Source of the DNA: Saccharomonospora sp. NB11
Lineage (GTDB): Bacteria > Actinomycetota > Actinomycetes > Mycobacteriales > Pseudonocardiaceae
Assembly (NCBI RefSeq): GCF_015910535.1
Contig: NZ_JACBJG010000003.1
Span: 372,001-436,000, forward strand
Direction of reading: 5' to 3'
DNA: 64,000 bases
The notes beneath the pieces are model-generated. The model was not told the DNA's origin and ran no database searches. It worked only from the letters and a program-made list of their open reading frames with translations. Below are positions 1 through 8,071 of this stretch, piece after piece. The stretch's first letter is position 1, and each line of letters starts with the position of its first letter. Position numbers and translations under genes: made by a program.

Positions 1-459
1 TACCACACCGACGACGCCGTCGAAGGCGACCTGCTCATGCGGGGTCGCAGGGTCGCGCTCACCGCGTTGGAGAGCCGGGGCACGTGCATGACCGACGACG
101 TGTGCGTGCCGCGGACCCGCATCGCTGAGCTGATCACCGGCTGTGAGCGCATCGCCGATGACGTGGGACTGACCGTGGCCGTCGTGGGACACGCGGGTGA
201 CGGCAACATGCACCCGACGGTCGTCTACGACGCACACGCCGAGGGCGAGTTCGAGCGCGCCAAGCGGGCGTTCGACGCGATCCTCGACCTCGGGCTCTCG
301 CTCGGCGGCACGGTGACCGGCGAGCACGGCGTCGGCAAGTTCAAGCAGGAGTGGTTGAGCCGCGAGATCGGTCCGGTGGGCATCGACGTCCACCGGCGAC
401 TGAAGCGCGCCCTCGACCCGGAGAACCTGTTCAACCCGGGGTCGATGTTCTCGCTCTGA
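1..459 (+). CDS. FAD-linked oxidase, C-terminal part (partial at 5' end)
   Basis: This is the C-terminal end of a GlcD/D-lactate-dehydrogenase-like FAD-linked oxidase; the reading frame is open from the first base of the window, so the start and the N-terminal FAD-binding domain lie outside. The visible 152 residues carry the family's C-terminal signatures: GHAGDGNMHP, then GGTVTGEHGVG, then a KRALDPENLFNPGS tail. In this family these segments form the cap/substrate domain that holds the 2-hydroxyacid near the flavin and binds a metal ion. The substrate (glycolate, D-lactate or another 2-hydroxy acid) cannot be told from this fragment. The gene ends 12 bp before a convergent small membrane-protein gene. 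Confidence 0.9.
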   Translation, partial: YHTDDAVEGDLLMRGRRVALTALESRGTCMTDDVCVPRTRIAELITGCERIADDVGLTVAVVGHAGDGNMHPTVVYDAHAEGEFERAKRAFDAILDLGLSLGGTVTGEHGVGKFKQEWLSREIGPVGIDVHRRLKRALDPENLFNPGSMFSL

Positions 460-471
460 CGACGCGCGCCG

Positions 472-870
472 TCAGAGCACGGTGAACAGGCCGATCACCG
501 ATCCCACGGCGAGACCGAGCGACGCGGCGAGGAGCAACACCCAGCGTGCGGCCAGCGGTTCCGTCTCCAGCCGGTGACTGCCACGTCCGGCCTGGGCGGT
601 GTGGGTGTCGGTGTCGTCGTTCGCCCGTCGGGCGGGCGGTTCGCCGTCTGCGGCGCCGGAGAGCAACCCGTACCCGGCGGAGCCGCCGGGAAGATCCGTG
701 CCGGGCGCCGGTCGTGCGGCGGGCATGGTGGGTCGCGCGGGCGGCGTCGGCTGCGTGGTCTGTGCGGGCGGTGTCGAGGGCACCGTCGGCGCCGTGGGGG
801 CTGCCGGTGGTGCGTACCGCGCCTGCGCACGCAACGCCTCCGCAAGCAGGCGCTCCGGGTCGTCGCTCAT
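472..870 (-). CDS. Proline-rich protein with C-terminal membrane anchor
   Basis: This 132-residue protein is not one I recognise. Residues 1-20 look helical (DDPERLLAEALRAQARY), residues 20-60 are a proline/alanine/threonine-rich linker, and residues 108-130 form one hydrophobic helix that would leave the protein tail-anchored with its bulk in the cytoplasm. A TACGCT hexamer lies 8 nt before the ATG on the minus strand, so the transcript is probably near-leaderless. It is convergent with the FAD-oxidase and followed by no co-directional gene within 12 bp. Function unknown. Confidence 0.7.
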   Translation of the reverse strand: MSDDPERLLAEALRAQARYAPPAAPTAPTVPSTPPAQTTQPTPPARPTMPAARPAPGTDLPGGSAGYGLLSGAADGEPPARRANDDTDTHTAQAGRGSHRLETEPLAARWVLLLAASLGLAVGSVIGLFTVL

Positions 871-954
871 CGCTGCTCAGCGTAGTCCGGGCGTCGGACG
901 TCGACCGGGCCCCCACGGTGGTGTCGCACGCGCGCGTCCGGGGCTCCCACCGGC

Positions 955-2115
955 TCAGACCACGCCTGGCGGGGTGACGACCCAGGAACCGCGGCGCAGG
1001 ACACCGGTGAGTCGCAGGTCGTCGTCGAGCACCACCAGGTCGGCGAGCAGGCCGGGCCGCAGCGAACCGGTCTCGGTGTCGATGCCCAGCAACGCCGCCG
1101 GGTGGGTGGCAGTGGCCGCGACGGCGTCGGCGATGTCCAGACCGGCGTCGAGCACCAGGTTGCGGAACGCGGCATCCATGGTGAGGGTGCTGCCCGCCAG
1201 CGCCCCGCTGTCCGGGAGCGTGGCGACCCCGCCCGCGACGTCCACGTCGAGGTTGCCCAGCCGGTACCGGCCGTCGGCGACGTCCGTGGCCGACATGGCG
1301 TCGGTGACCAGCACCGTCCGCGAACGCCCCGCGTGCCGGGCCGCGAGCCGCAGCACGTCGGGATGGACGTGGACGAGGTCGCAGATCAATTCCACGCTGA
1401 CCCGCTCGTCGTCGAGCAGCACGCCCACCGGTCCGGGTTCGCGGTGGTGCAGTGGCCGCATGCCGTTGAACAGGTGGGTCGCCACGGTGGCGCCCGCGTC
1501 GACGGCGGCCCGCACCTGCTCGCCCACCGCGTCGGTGTGTCCGATGGCGGCGATCACGCCCGACTCGACGAGCGCGCGCACGGCCTTGATGCCGCCGGTG
1601 AGTTCCGGGGCCAACGTCACCATGCGGATGGTGCCGTGGCCCGCGTCGAGCAGGCTTTCGACGACGGCGGGGTCGGGTTCGCGCAGCACGGCGGGGTCGT
1701 GTGCCCCGCACCGGGCCTCGGCGATGAAGGGTCCCTCCAGGTGTGTGCCGACGAGGTCGCCGTCGGTGACGAGGTCCTGCAGCGCCGCGAGCTGGTCGGC
1801 GATGACGTCCGGGGTCGCCGACACGAGACTCGCCACCAGGCTGGTGGTGCCGTGCCGCCGGTGGGTCTCGATCGCGGTGTGCGCCTCGTCGGGGTCGGCG
1901 CTGGTGAACGACCCGCCTCCGCCGCCGTGGCAGTGCATGTCGACGAAGCCGGGCACGACGTGCGCGCCGGCGAGGTCGAGGTGTTCGCCCGCCGGGGGCG
2001 TTCCCGTCCCCACCGCGCTGATCCGCTCACCCGAGACGGAGAGCCACCCCGTGTCGAGCGTTCCGTCGGGGCAGTGGACGCGTGCGCCGGTGAGGACGAT
2101 GTCGGTGCCGTTCAC
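955..2115 (-). CDS. nagA: N-acetylglucosamine-6-phosphate deacetylase
   Basis: NagA removes acetate from N-acetylglucosamine 6-phosphate to give glucosamine 6-phosphate, the first step of using chitin- or cell-wall-derived amino sugars. The 386-residue product has the amidohydrolase metal motif DMHCHG near residue 60, HLEGPF near 125, GHTDA near 195 and HLFNGMRPLHHREPG near 220, all typical for NagA. A GTG at 2121 is also in frame, but a TAAGAT hexamer at 2122-2127 (read on the minus strand) sits exactly 6 nt before the GTG at 2115, so I place a leaderless start there. A DasR-like palindrome lies immediately upstream, which fits repression lifted by glucosamine 6-phosphate. Confidence 0.93.
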   Translation of the reverse strand: MNGTDIVLTGARVHCPDGTLDTGWLSVSGERISAVGTGTPPAGEHLDLAGAHVVPGFVDMHCHGGGGGSFTSADPDEAHTAIETHRRHGTTSLVASLVSATPDVIADQLAALQDLVTDGDLVGTHLEGPFIAEARCGAHDPAVLREPDPAVVESLLDAGHGTIRMVTLAPELTGGIKAVRALVESGVIAAIGHTDAVGEQVRAAVDAGATVATHLFNGMRPLHHREPGPVGVLLDDERVSVELICDLVHVHPDVLRLAARHAGRSRTVLVTDAMSATDVADGRYRLGNLDVDVAGGVATLPDSGALAGSTLTMDAAFRNLVLDAGLDIADAVAATATHPAALLGIDTETGSLRPGLLADLVVLDDDLRLTGVLRRGSWVVTPPGVV

Positions 2116-2127
2116 AGTCACATCTTA

Positions 2128-2141
2128 TTGGTCCAGACCAA
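2128..2141. promoter_or_regulatory. DasR-type operator (dre-like palindrome) of nagA
   Basis: The 14-bp sequence TTGGTCCAGACCAA is a near-perfect palindrome and matches the core of the DasR responsive element known from streptomycetes (TGGTCTAGACCA). It touches the upstream edge of the nagA -10 hexamer, so a bound GntR-family DasR would block the promoter. The match to a known element is by eye; DasR itself is not encoded in this window. Confidence 0.75.
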
Positions 2142-2203
2142 GAGGGAGCCATCGTCCGGGGTCGTCGCGGACGTGACGTGGCTTGCGCCGGTCGGCGTCC
2201 GCG

Positions 2204-2827
2204 TCAGTGACCTCTCGGGTTTCGGCCGTCGTTCATCGCGCGTTGCAACGCCTCCAACGCGCGGCTCGCCGTGGACTTCACCGTTCCCCGCGAGATGCCC
2301 GCGGCCTCCGAGATCTCCGCCTCGGACAGGCCGCCGTAGTAGCGCAGCACGAGCACCTCACGCTGCCTCGGCGGCAGCTTCGACAGCGCGGCCACCACGG
2401 CCTGGTGCTCGGTGGAGAGCATGGCGAGGCTCTCGGCCGAGCGGGCGTTGACAACGTGCGGCGGCACGTAGTCCCGCGCGGTCTTGCGTCGACGCAGGAC
2501 GCTGCGGGAGCCGTTGACGACGGCCGTCCGCAGGTACGACACCGCGGCGGCGGCGTCGCGCAGCTTGCCCCAGTTGCGGTGCAGACCCGTGAACGCCTCC
2601 TGCACGACGTCCTCGGCCGTGGCGGGCTCGTCCACGAGCAGGATCGCCAGGCGCACGAGCCGCATCCGGTGCTGCCGGTAGAGGTCCTCCAGGGTCAGCG
2701 GGCCGGACGGCTGCACCCGCTGGACGGGAGCGTCCAACGTGCGCAGATGGGACAGCGTCTGTTCGACGTCACGCTCCGCTCCGCGCGCGACCCCACGGTG
2801 TCGCATCGGCTCGGCGCTGCCGTGCAT
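2204..2827 (-). CDS. ECF RNA polymerase sigma factor, SigE-like (SigE family actinobacterial group)
   Basis: The 207-residue product is a small extracytoplasmic-function sigma factor. Region 2 is seen around LEDLYRQHRMRLVRLAILLVD with the following AEDVVQEAF segment, and region 4 around LPPRQREVLVLRYYGGLSEAEIS and GISRGTVKSTASRALEALQ, the helix-turn-helix for the -35 element. I chose the ATG at 2827; a TTG at 2866 is also in frame but lies directly behind a TACGCT hexamer (2868-2873, minus strand), which looks like the gene's own -10. No anti-sigma gene is adjacent; nagA follows 88 bp downstream in the same direction. Confidence 0.88.
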   Translation of the reverse strand: MHGSAEPMRHRGVARGAERDVEQTLSHLRTLDAPVQRVQPSGPLTLEDLYRQHRMRLVRLAILLVDEPATAEDVVQEAFTGLHRNWGKLRDAAAAVSYLRTAVVNGSRSVLRRRKTARDYVPPHVVNARSAESLAMLSTEHQAVVAALSKLPPRQREVLVLRYYGGLSEAEISEAAGISRGTVKSTASRALEALQRAMNDGRNPRGH

Positions 2828-2962
2828 CGAAAATCCCGCCCATCCTCGTCGACTTCTCCTGGACAAGAGCGTATCGGCTGTCGACCCGCGGACCTAACGT
2901 ACGGGCGTCCCGCGTCGGGGGCGCCTTCTTCGCGCACGTCGGCCGGGCCGTAGCGTGGAGGC

Positions 2963-3241
2963 ATGGCGTGGTTCGTGGTGGAGCAGACGTACGTGCCGGA
3001 GACGTTCGCCGCGGTGCGGCCCCGGCACCGGCAGTTCCTGGCGTCGCTGGTGGAGGACGGCACAGTGGCGGTCGCGGGTCCTGTCGGCGACACGGGTGGC
3101 ATGGTCATCTACCGGGCGGACGACCGGGAACACCTGCAGCGGATCATCGACGCCGACCCGTACCACCTGGAGGGCGTGCTGGCGGAGCGCACGGTGCGGG
3201 AGTTCGATCCGGTGCTGGGAGCCTGGCTGACGGGTCAGTAG
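2963..3241 (+). CDS. YciI-family protein
   Basis: This 92-residue single-domain protein belongs to the YCII-related family, a ferredoxin-like fold; the family has a conserved His-Asp pair and its cellular role is mostly unknown. The sequence shows the family pattern RPRHRQFLASLVEDG, AGPV, then DPYHLEGV near residue 65. A TAGCGT hexamer at 2951-2956 lies exactly 6 nt before the ATG, so the mRNA is probably leaderless. Its last 7 bases overlap, tail to tail, with the next gene on the other strand. Confidence 0.85.
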   Translation: MAWFVVEQTYVPETFAAVRPRHRQFLASLVEDGTVAVAGPVGDTGGMVIYRADDREHLQRIIDADPYHLEGVLAERTVREFDPVLGAWLTGQ

Positions 3242-3732
3242 CCGCCGCCGAGCTTCGTGTGGTCCCAACTCACGACCGTCGTCGGCGTGCACACCAACCC
3301 CACGCGTTTGGTCGCCTGAGCGGCGACCAGCCCACGCACGGCGTCGGGGTCGGTGCCCTCCGGAGCGCGGGCGAGGGCGAGGGCGAGTCCGATGCTCGTC
3401 ACCGTGTCGAGGTCCGTGACGAGCTCGACGTCGCACTCCAGCGACACCCCGCGGAGTTCGTCGTAGGACTGCCCGGACTCCACGAGCAGCGTCGCGCGCG
3501 GGTCGCGGCGGAGGTTCTGCGCCTTCTGCGACCGCGCGTACGTCCAACTCGCCAGCCGCCACTTGGAGCCGTCGGTCTCGCGCACGACGTACCAGAGCGG
3601 CACCAGGTGCGGTCGGCCGTTCGGGCCGAGGGTGGCGATCGTGACGGTGCTGTCGGCGGCGCGGTCGGCGACGAATCGCGCGACCTCGTCGTCGGTCATC
3701 CGGATCGCGTCGCGGCGCGACGAAGCAGCCAC
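3235..3732 (-). CDS. Pyridoxamine 5'-phosphate oxidase-family flavin/F420 protein
   Basis: The 165-residue protein has the split-barrel fold of the PNPOx-like family (ATLGPNGRPHLVPLWYVV near residue 32, then KAQNLRRDPRATLLVE near 70). Members bind FMN, F420 or heme and act as small reductases or oxygenases; in actinobacteria many use F420. It is too diverged to be true PdxH. The start is a GTG, with TAGGGT 7 nt upstream on the minus strand, so it is likely near-leaderless. Substrate unknown. Confidence 0.82.
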   Translation of the reverse strand: MAASSRRDAIRMTDDEVARFVADRAADSTVTIATLGPNGRPHLVPLWYVVRETDGSKWRLASWTYARSQKAQNLRRDPRATLLVESGQSYDELRGVSLECDVELVTDLDTVTSIGLALALARAPEGTDPDAVRGLVAAQATKRVGLVCTPTTVVSWDHTKLGGGY

Positions 3733-3742
3733 GGGCCGGACC

Positions 3743-4657
3743 CTACTTCCGACTCACGGTCGCCGCTCGGCCGCCGTGGCCGGTGATCGCCGCTTCCTTG
3801 GCGCCTCGTCGGGCGATGTCGTCGAGCGCCGCCCGGTCGGCCGCCGGAACCCGCGACCGTGACCCGAGCTCGACGAGCGGCGGAAGGAACGCGCGGATCA
3901 GCTTGATCGCGCCGACCCAGCGAGGGACGTGGATCGTGCGGGCCCGCCTGCGGATGCCTCGTTGGAGGTCGTCGAGCGCGACCCGCAACGGGTAGGTCTT
4001 GCCCAGTGGGCCGGGCATGGATCCCCGAAGCCTGCCGAACACGGGGTGGGCGTCGGCGCTCTCCACCAGGTCGGTCTTGATCCACGTCGGGTGAGCCACG
4101 CCGACCTTCACGCCGAGGTGGGCGACCTCGGCCCTCAGGCTGTTGCAGAACGCCTCGACCCCGGCCTTCGCGGCGGCGTAGTTCGCCATGCCGGGCGCGT
4201 GGGTGATGGCGGCCAGCGACGAGATGGCCAGCAGGTAGCCCTTGCGCTCGATGACGTGCGGCAGCGTGACGCGGAACGTGCGCCACACGCCGAGCAGGTC
4301 GACCTCGAAGACCCGCTCGAACGCCTCCGGATCGACCGAGCGCACGAAGCCCGTGGTGGCGATGCCCGCGTTGGCGATGACGACGTCGATGCCGCCGAAG
4401 TGGGCGACGACGCCGTTGACCGCGGCCTGGAGGGCCTTCCAGTCGGTGACGTCGGCCTGCCACGAGCGGGCGGCGGGGCCGATGCGGTCGGCGACCCGCT
4501 GCTGTTCCTCGGCCTCCAGACCGACGAGGGCGACCTTCGCTCCGTCGGCCGCGAGTCGTTCGGCGAGTCCCGCGCCGATCCCTCGGGCGGCGCCCGTGAT
4601 GAGCACGACCTTGTTGCGCACGTTCCTCGTGGTCCACCAGGTGGGCAGCGACGTCAT
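3743..4657 (-). CDS. Short-chain dehydrogenase/reductase
   Basis: This 304-residue SDR has the NAD(P)-binding motif TGAARGIG near residue 23, NAG near 97, and the catalytic Ser-Tyr-Lys set as the helix YAAAKAG near 160. The C-terminal extension of about 60 residues rich in Arg/Pro is typical of the mycobacterial-type SDR group often annotated as acting on lipids. The upstream in-frame ATG at 4699 is rejected because the ATG at 4657 has a good ribosome site (GGAGAGG 7 bases upstream). The gene is divergent from an F420-type oxidoreductase and shares a repeat-bearing promoter region with it. Substrate not identifiable. Confidence 0.88.
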   Translation of the reverse strand: MTSLPTWWTTRNVRNKVVLITGAARGIGAGLAERLAADGAKVALVGLEAEEQQRVADRIGPAARSWQADVTDWKALQAAVNGVVAHFGGIDVVIANAGIATTGFVRSVDPEAFERVFEVDLLGVWRTFRVTLPHVIERKGYLLAISSLAAITHAPGMANYAAAKAGVEAFCNSLRAEVAHLGVKVGVAHPTWIKTDLVESADAHPVFGRLRGSMPGPLGKTYPLRVALDDLQRGIRRRARTIHVPRWVGAIKLIRAFLPPLVELGSRSRVPAADRAALDDIARRGAKEAAITGHGGRAATVSRK

Positions 4658-4701
4658 CGGGTGCCTCTCCTCGTTGCGGTCTGCACGGCTGATCCGCAAC
4701 T

Positions 4702-4729
4702 TACTCGAAGTAGGCTACTCCGCGGTAGG
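4702..4729. promoter_or_regulatory. Tandem operator-like repeats between SDR and LLM genes
   Basis: Two near-identical half-palindromes stand side by side: TACTCGAAGTAGG (4702-4714) and TACTCCGCGGTAGG (4716-4729). Each pairs TACT with AGTA or GGTA around a short centre. Possible -10 hexamers for both directions overlap them (TAGGGT 4726-4731 on plus, TAAGTT 4698-4703 and TAGCCT on minus), so a regulator bound here would control both genes at once. The regulator is not obvious in the neighbourhood. Confidence 0.5.
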
Positions 4730-4773
4730 GTTGTGGTCGGAATGATCGCGGACGACCTTCCGTTGCCAGGGGC

Positions 4774-5610
4774 ATGACAGTGAACCTCGGTTCCATCGGG
4801 ATCTGGCATGTCGCGCCGCACCTCGACGCCTCGCTCGCGGCCGAGGCGGAGAAACTCGGCTACGGAGCCGTCTGGCTGGGTGGTTCACCGCCCGCCGACC
4901 TGCGTGCCGTCGAGGAGCTGCTCGACGCGACCGAGCGCATCGCCGTGGCCACCGGCATCGTCAACATGTGGCAGGCCGACCCGGTCGAGACCGCCCGCTC
5001 CTACCACCGCATCGCGGCGAAGCACCCGGGACGCTTCCTGCTCGGCGTCGGCGTCGGCCACCGCGAGGTCACGCAGGAGTACCAGAAGCCCTACGACCGG
5101 ATCGTGTCCTATCTGGACACTCTCGACGCCGAAGGGGTGCCCCGCGACGCCCTCGTGCTCGCCGCGCTCGGCCCGAAGGTGCTGCGGTTGTCCGCCGAGA
5201 GGACGGCGGGAGCGCACCCGTACCTCACCACGCCCGAGCACACCCGCCGGGCACGCGAGATCCTCGGCGACGGTGTTCTGCTCGCGCCCGAGCAGAAGGT
5301 CGTGCTCGACCCCGACCCCGAGCGGGCCCGCGCGGCCGCTCGCCCGATGGTGTCGCATTACCTTCGACTGACGAACTACGTCAGCAACCTCCGCAGGCTC
5401 GGCTGGACCGAGGCCGACGTCGCCGACGGCGGCAGCGACGCGCTCGTCGACCAGCTCGCCGTCCACGGCGACGCCGACACGGTCGCCCGAGGCGTGCGGG
5501 CCCACCTCGACGCCGGTGCCGACCACGTCTGCGTCCAGGTCCTGCCGCACGGGCCGGACCCGCTTCCCGCCTACCGCGAACTCGCCGAGGCGTTGGGACT
5601 CGGAGGTTGA
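4774..5610 (+). CDS. LLM-class F420-dependent oxidoreductase
   Basis: The 278-residue TIM-barrel protein belongs to the luciferase-like monooxygenase family in its F420-dependent actinobacterial branch. Typical segments are GIWHVAPHLDAS at the start, EKLGYGAVWLGGSP near 30, ERIAVATGIVNMW near 70 and HPGRFLLGVGVGH near 105, which in this family line the deazaflavin pocket. The C-terminal part has GDADTVARGVRAHLDAGADHVCVQV. It probably works with reduced F420 on a small organic substrate that cannot be named. It is divergent from the SDR gene and may share its regulator. Confidence 0.88.
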   Translation: MTVNLGSIGIWHVAPHLDASLAAEAEKLGYGAVWLGGSPPADLRAVEELLDATERIAVATGIVNMWQADPVETARSYHRIAAKHPGRFLLGVGVGHREVTQEYQKPYDRIVSYLDTLDAEGVPRDALVLAALGPKVLRLSAERTAGAHPYLTTPEHTRRAREILGDGVLLAPEQKVVLDPDPERARAAARPMVSHYLRLTNYVSNLRRLGWTEADVADGGSDALVDQLAVHGDADTVARGVRAHLDAGADHVCVQVLPHGPDPLPAYRELAEALGLGG

Positions 5611-5694
5611 TCGATTCGGATACAAGGGGTTGATCGATCAGGGTCCGAAGGGGTAATGCGGCTCACCGCGAGAGTGCGTCTTCGCTCGTACTAT
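5605..5694 (+). promoter_or_regulatory. Upstream region of fbaA: direct repeats and -10 hexamer
   Basis: An 11-bp direct repeat GGTTGATCGAT occurs at 5605-5615 and 5628-5638, the second inside the palindrome TGATCGATCA. Further down a TACTAT hexamer at 5689-5694 is the best -10 candidate, giving a leader of about 75 nt before fbaA. The first repeat overlaps the stop of the preceding gene. Whether a regulator uses the repeats is inference. Confidence 0.4.
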
Positions 5695-5774
5695 GCGGGC
5701 GAGAGGGTGCCCGGCGCGCGTGTCGACGCGCGAGGGCGCCGTCCCGCAAGCGCCCGTTCCCGAGGAGGACAACG

Positions 5775-6803
<1,029 letters not shown>

Positions 6804-6830
6804 CCGACCCGGCGCTGTCGAGGGCCCGCC

Positions 6831-6864
6831 GTGCGTCATGGCGCACAATGACGTCATGACGCAC
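6831..6864. promoter_or_regulatory. Inverted repeat over the DUF3151 promoter and start
   Basis: Perfect 10-bp arms GTGCGTCATG (6831-6840) and CATGACGCAC (6855-6864) flank a CACAAT hexamer (6844-6849) that lies 6 nt before the ATG at 6856. The inner TGACGTCA (6849-6856 region) is a second small palindrome. The arms contain both candidate ATGs (6838 and 6856). It may be an operator across the -10, or an RNA hairpin hiding the start. Confidence 0.5.
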
Positions 6865-7272
6865 GGCAACCTCCTCGAACCCGAACCCACCCGACTTCCG
6901 GAGCGGCCCGAGGCGCAGGCCGCTCTCGACTCCGCCACGGACCCGGCCGACGTCGCGGCCGAGCACCCGGACTTCAGCGAGGCGTGGGCCGCGCTGGCGG
7001 AGCGGGCGCTGGCGGACGGCGAGGTCGTCGCCGCCTACGCCTACGCCCGCACGGGGTATCACCGGGGACTCGACCAGTTGCGCAGGTCGGGCTGGAAGGG
7101 GTTCGGTCCCGTTCCGTGGTCGCACCGGCCGAACCAGGGGTTCCTGCGTTCGCTCGCCGCGCTCGCGCGTGCGGCGAAGCACATCGGTGAGACCGAGGAG
7201 TGGGAGCGGTGCTCGACGTTCCTCGCCGACTCCGACCCCGAGGCGCCGAAGGCCACCGGCCTGGCCGAGTGA
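6856..7272 (+). CDS. DUF3151 family protein
   Basis: A conserved actinobacterial protein of unknown function, 138 residues from this start. The family block is seen as a helical repeat-like region (SEAWAALAERALADGEVVAAYAYARTGYHRGLD) followed by RSGWKGFGPVPWSHRPNQGFLRS; tetratricopeptide-like helices are possible. An ATG at 6838 is also in frame; I prefer 6856 because a CACAAT hexamer lies exactly 6 nt before it, as for other leaderless genes of this window. The gene stands between fbaA and purA as in other actinobacteria, hinting at a core but undefined role. Confidence 0.85.
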   Translation: MTHGNLLEPEPTRLPERPEAQAALDSATDPADVAAEHPDFSEAWAALAERALADGEVVAAYAYARTGYHRGLDQLRRSGWKGFGPVPWSHRPNQGFLRSLAALARAAKHIGETEEWERCSTFLADSDPEAPKATGLAE

Positions 7273-7279
7273 GCGGGTC

Positions 7280-7948
7280 TCAGCAGCGGTCGAGCATGTC
7301 CTTCAGCGCGACCTTCTCGTCCTCCTCCACCGTCAGCTCCCAGGTGTGCTTCACGTCGATCCAGTAGATCGCGTAGGTGCACCAGTAGCTCTCCAGCGGT
7401 GGCCGCCAGGACTCGGGGCCCTTGTCGCCCTTGGCCTGGTTGACGCGGTCGGTGACGGCGAGCAGGTTGACGCCGTCGAGGTCGTTCGCGAACTGCTCGC
7501 GCTCGTCGTCGGTCCAGGTGCTCGCGCCGGAGCGCCAGGCCTCGGCCAGCGGCACGACGTGGTCGATGTCGACGTCGGACGGGTCGGTCCAGGTCTCCCC
7601 GTCGTACGGGCTCGTCCACGAGCCGGTCGTCGGGCGGCACTTGTCGTCCACCTTCACGCCGTCACCGTCGCGCTTGAGGACCACCTCGCGGGTGTTGCAG
7701 CCCTCGCCCTGGTTGCTCCAGTGCGGGAAGCGGTCGCGTGAGTAGCCGTCCATGGGGCCGTCCGGGGCGACCTTCAGCTCGTCGAGCTGCCGACGCGCGG
7801 TGTCCGCGGCGTCCGTCTCCGCACCGGACGTGGCCGTCGTGGAGCTGTCGGTTGCCCCCTCGACGCGGTCTTTGACGGCGGCGCAGCCGCCCAGCAAGAG
7901 GACACTGGCGGTGATGGCTATTGCACGGAGAGTGGTTGACTTGCGCAC
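7280..7948 (-). CDS. Secreted HNH-type nuclease lipoprotein (DUF1524/GmrSD-like domain)
   Basis: The 222-residue protein starts with a lipoprotein signal peptide (Arg-Lys, hydrophobic stretch, lipobox LLGGC with Cys about residue 22). The mature part has the HNH-like core DIDHVVPLAEAW and the following NLLAVTDRVNQAKGDKGPESWRPP, the treble-clef pattern of the DUF1524/HNH family, plus several Cys that could form disulfides outside the cell. It is probably an exported nuclease for DNA scavenging. I start it at a GTG with CACAGT exactly 6 nt upstream; an ATG at 8002 would add 18 residues before the signal peptide. Confidence 0.85.
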   Translation of the reverse strand: MRKSTTLRAIAITASVLLLGGCAAVKDRVEGATDSSTTATSGAETDAADTARRQLDELKVAPDGPMDGYSRDRFPHWSNQGEGCNTREVVLKRDGDGVKVDDKCRPTTGSWTSPYDGETWTDPSDVDIDHVVPLAEAWRSGASTWTDDEREQFANDLDGVNLLAVTDRVNQAKGDKGPESWRPPLESYWCTYAIYWIDVKHTWELTVEEDEKVALKDMLDRC

Positions 7949-8014
7949 CACTCGACTGTGACCGATTCGGGTGAACAACTCAATACGTACGGTGAACGTC
8001 ACACGAGAAGACGA

Positions 8015-8050
8015 GCGGGGAGCCCCCGGATCGCTCCGAGGGCTCCCCGC
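8015..8050 (-). terminator. Hairpin terminator downstream of the lipase gene
   Basis: Perfect 11-bp arms GCGGGGAGCCC (8015-8025) and GGGCTCCCCGC (8040-8050) enclose a loop that can itself pair (CCGGA/TCCGA). It lies 21 bp beyond the lipase stop on the minus strand and before the HNH gene. There is no clear T-tract, as is common in high-GC actinobacteria. Confidence 0.75.
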
Positions 8051-8071
8051 CGTGCTGTCGTCACTCGCGGC

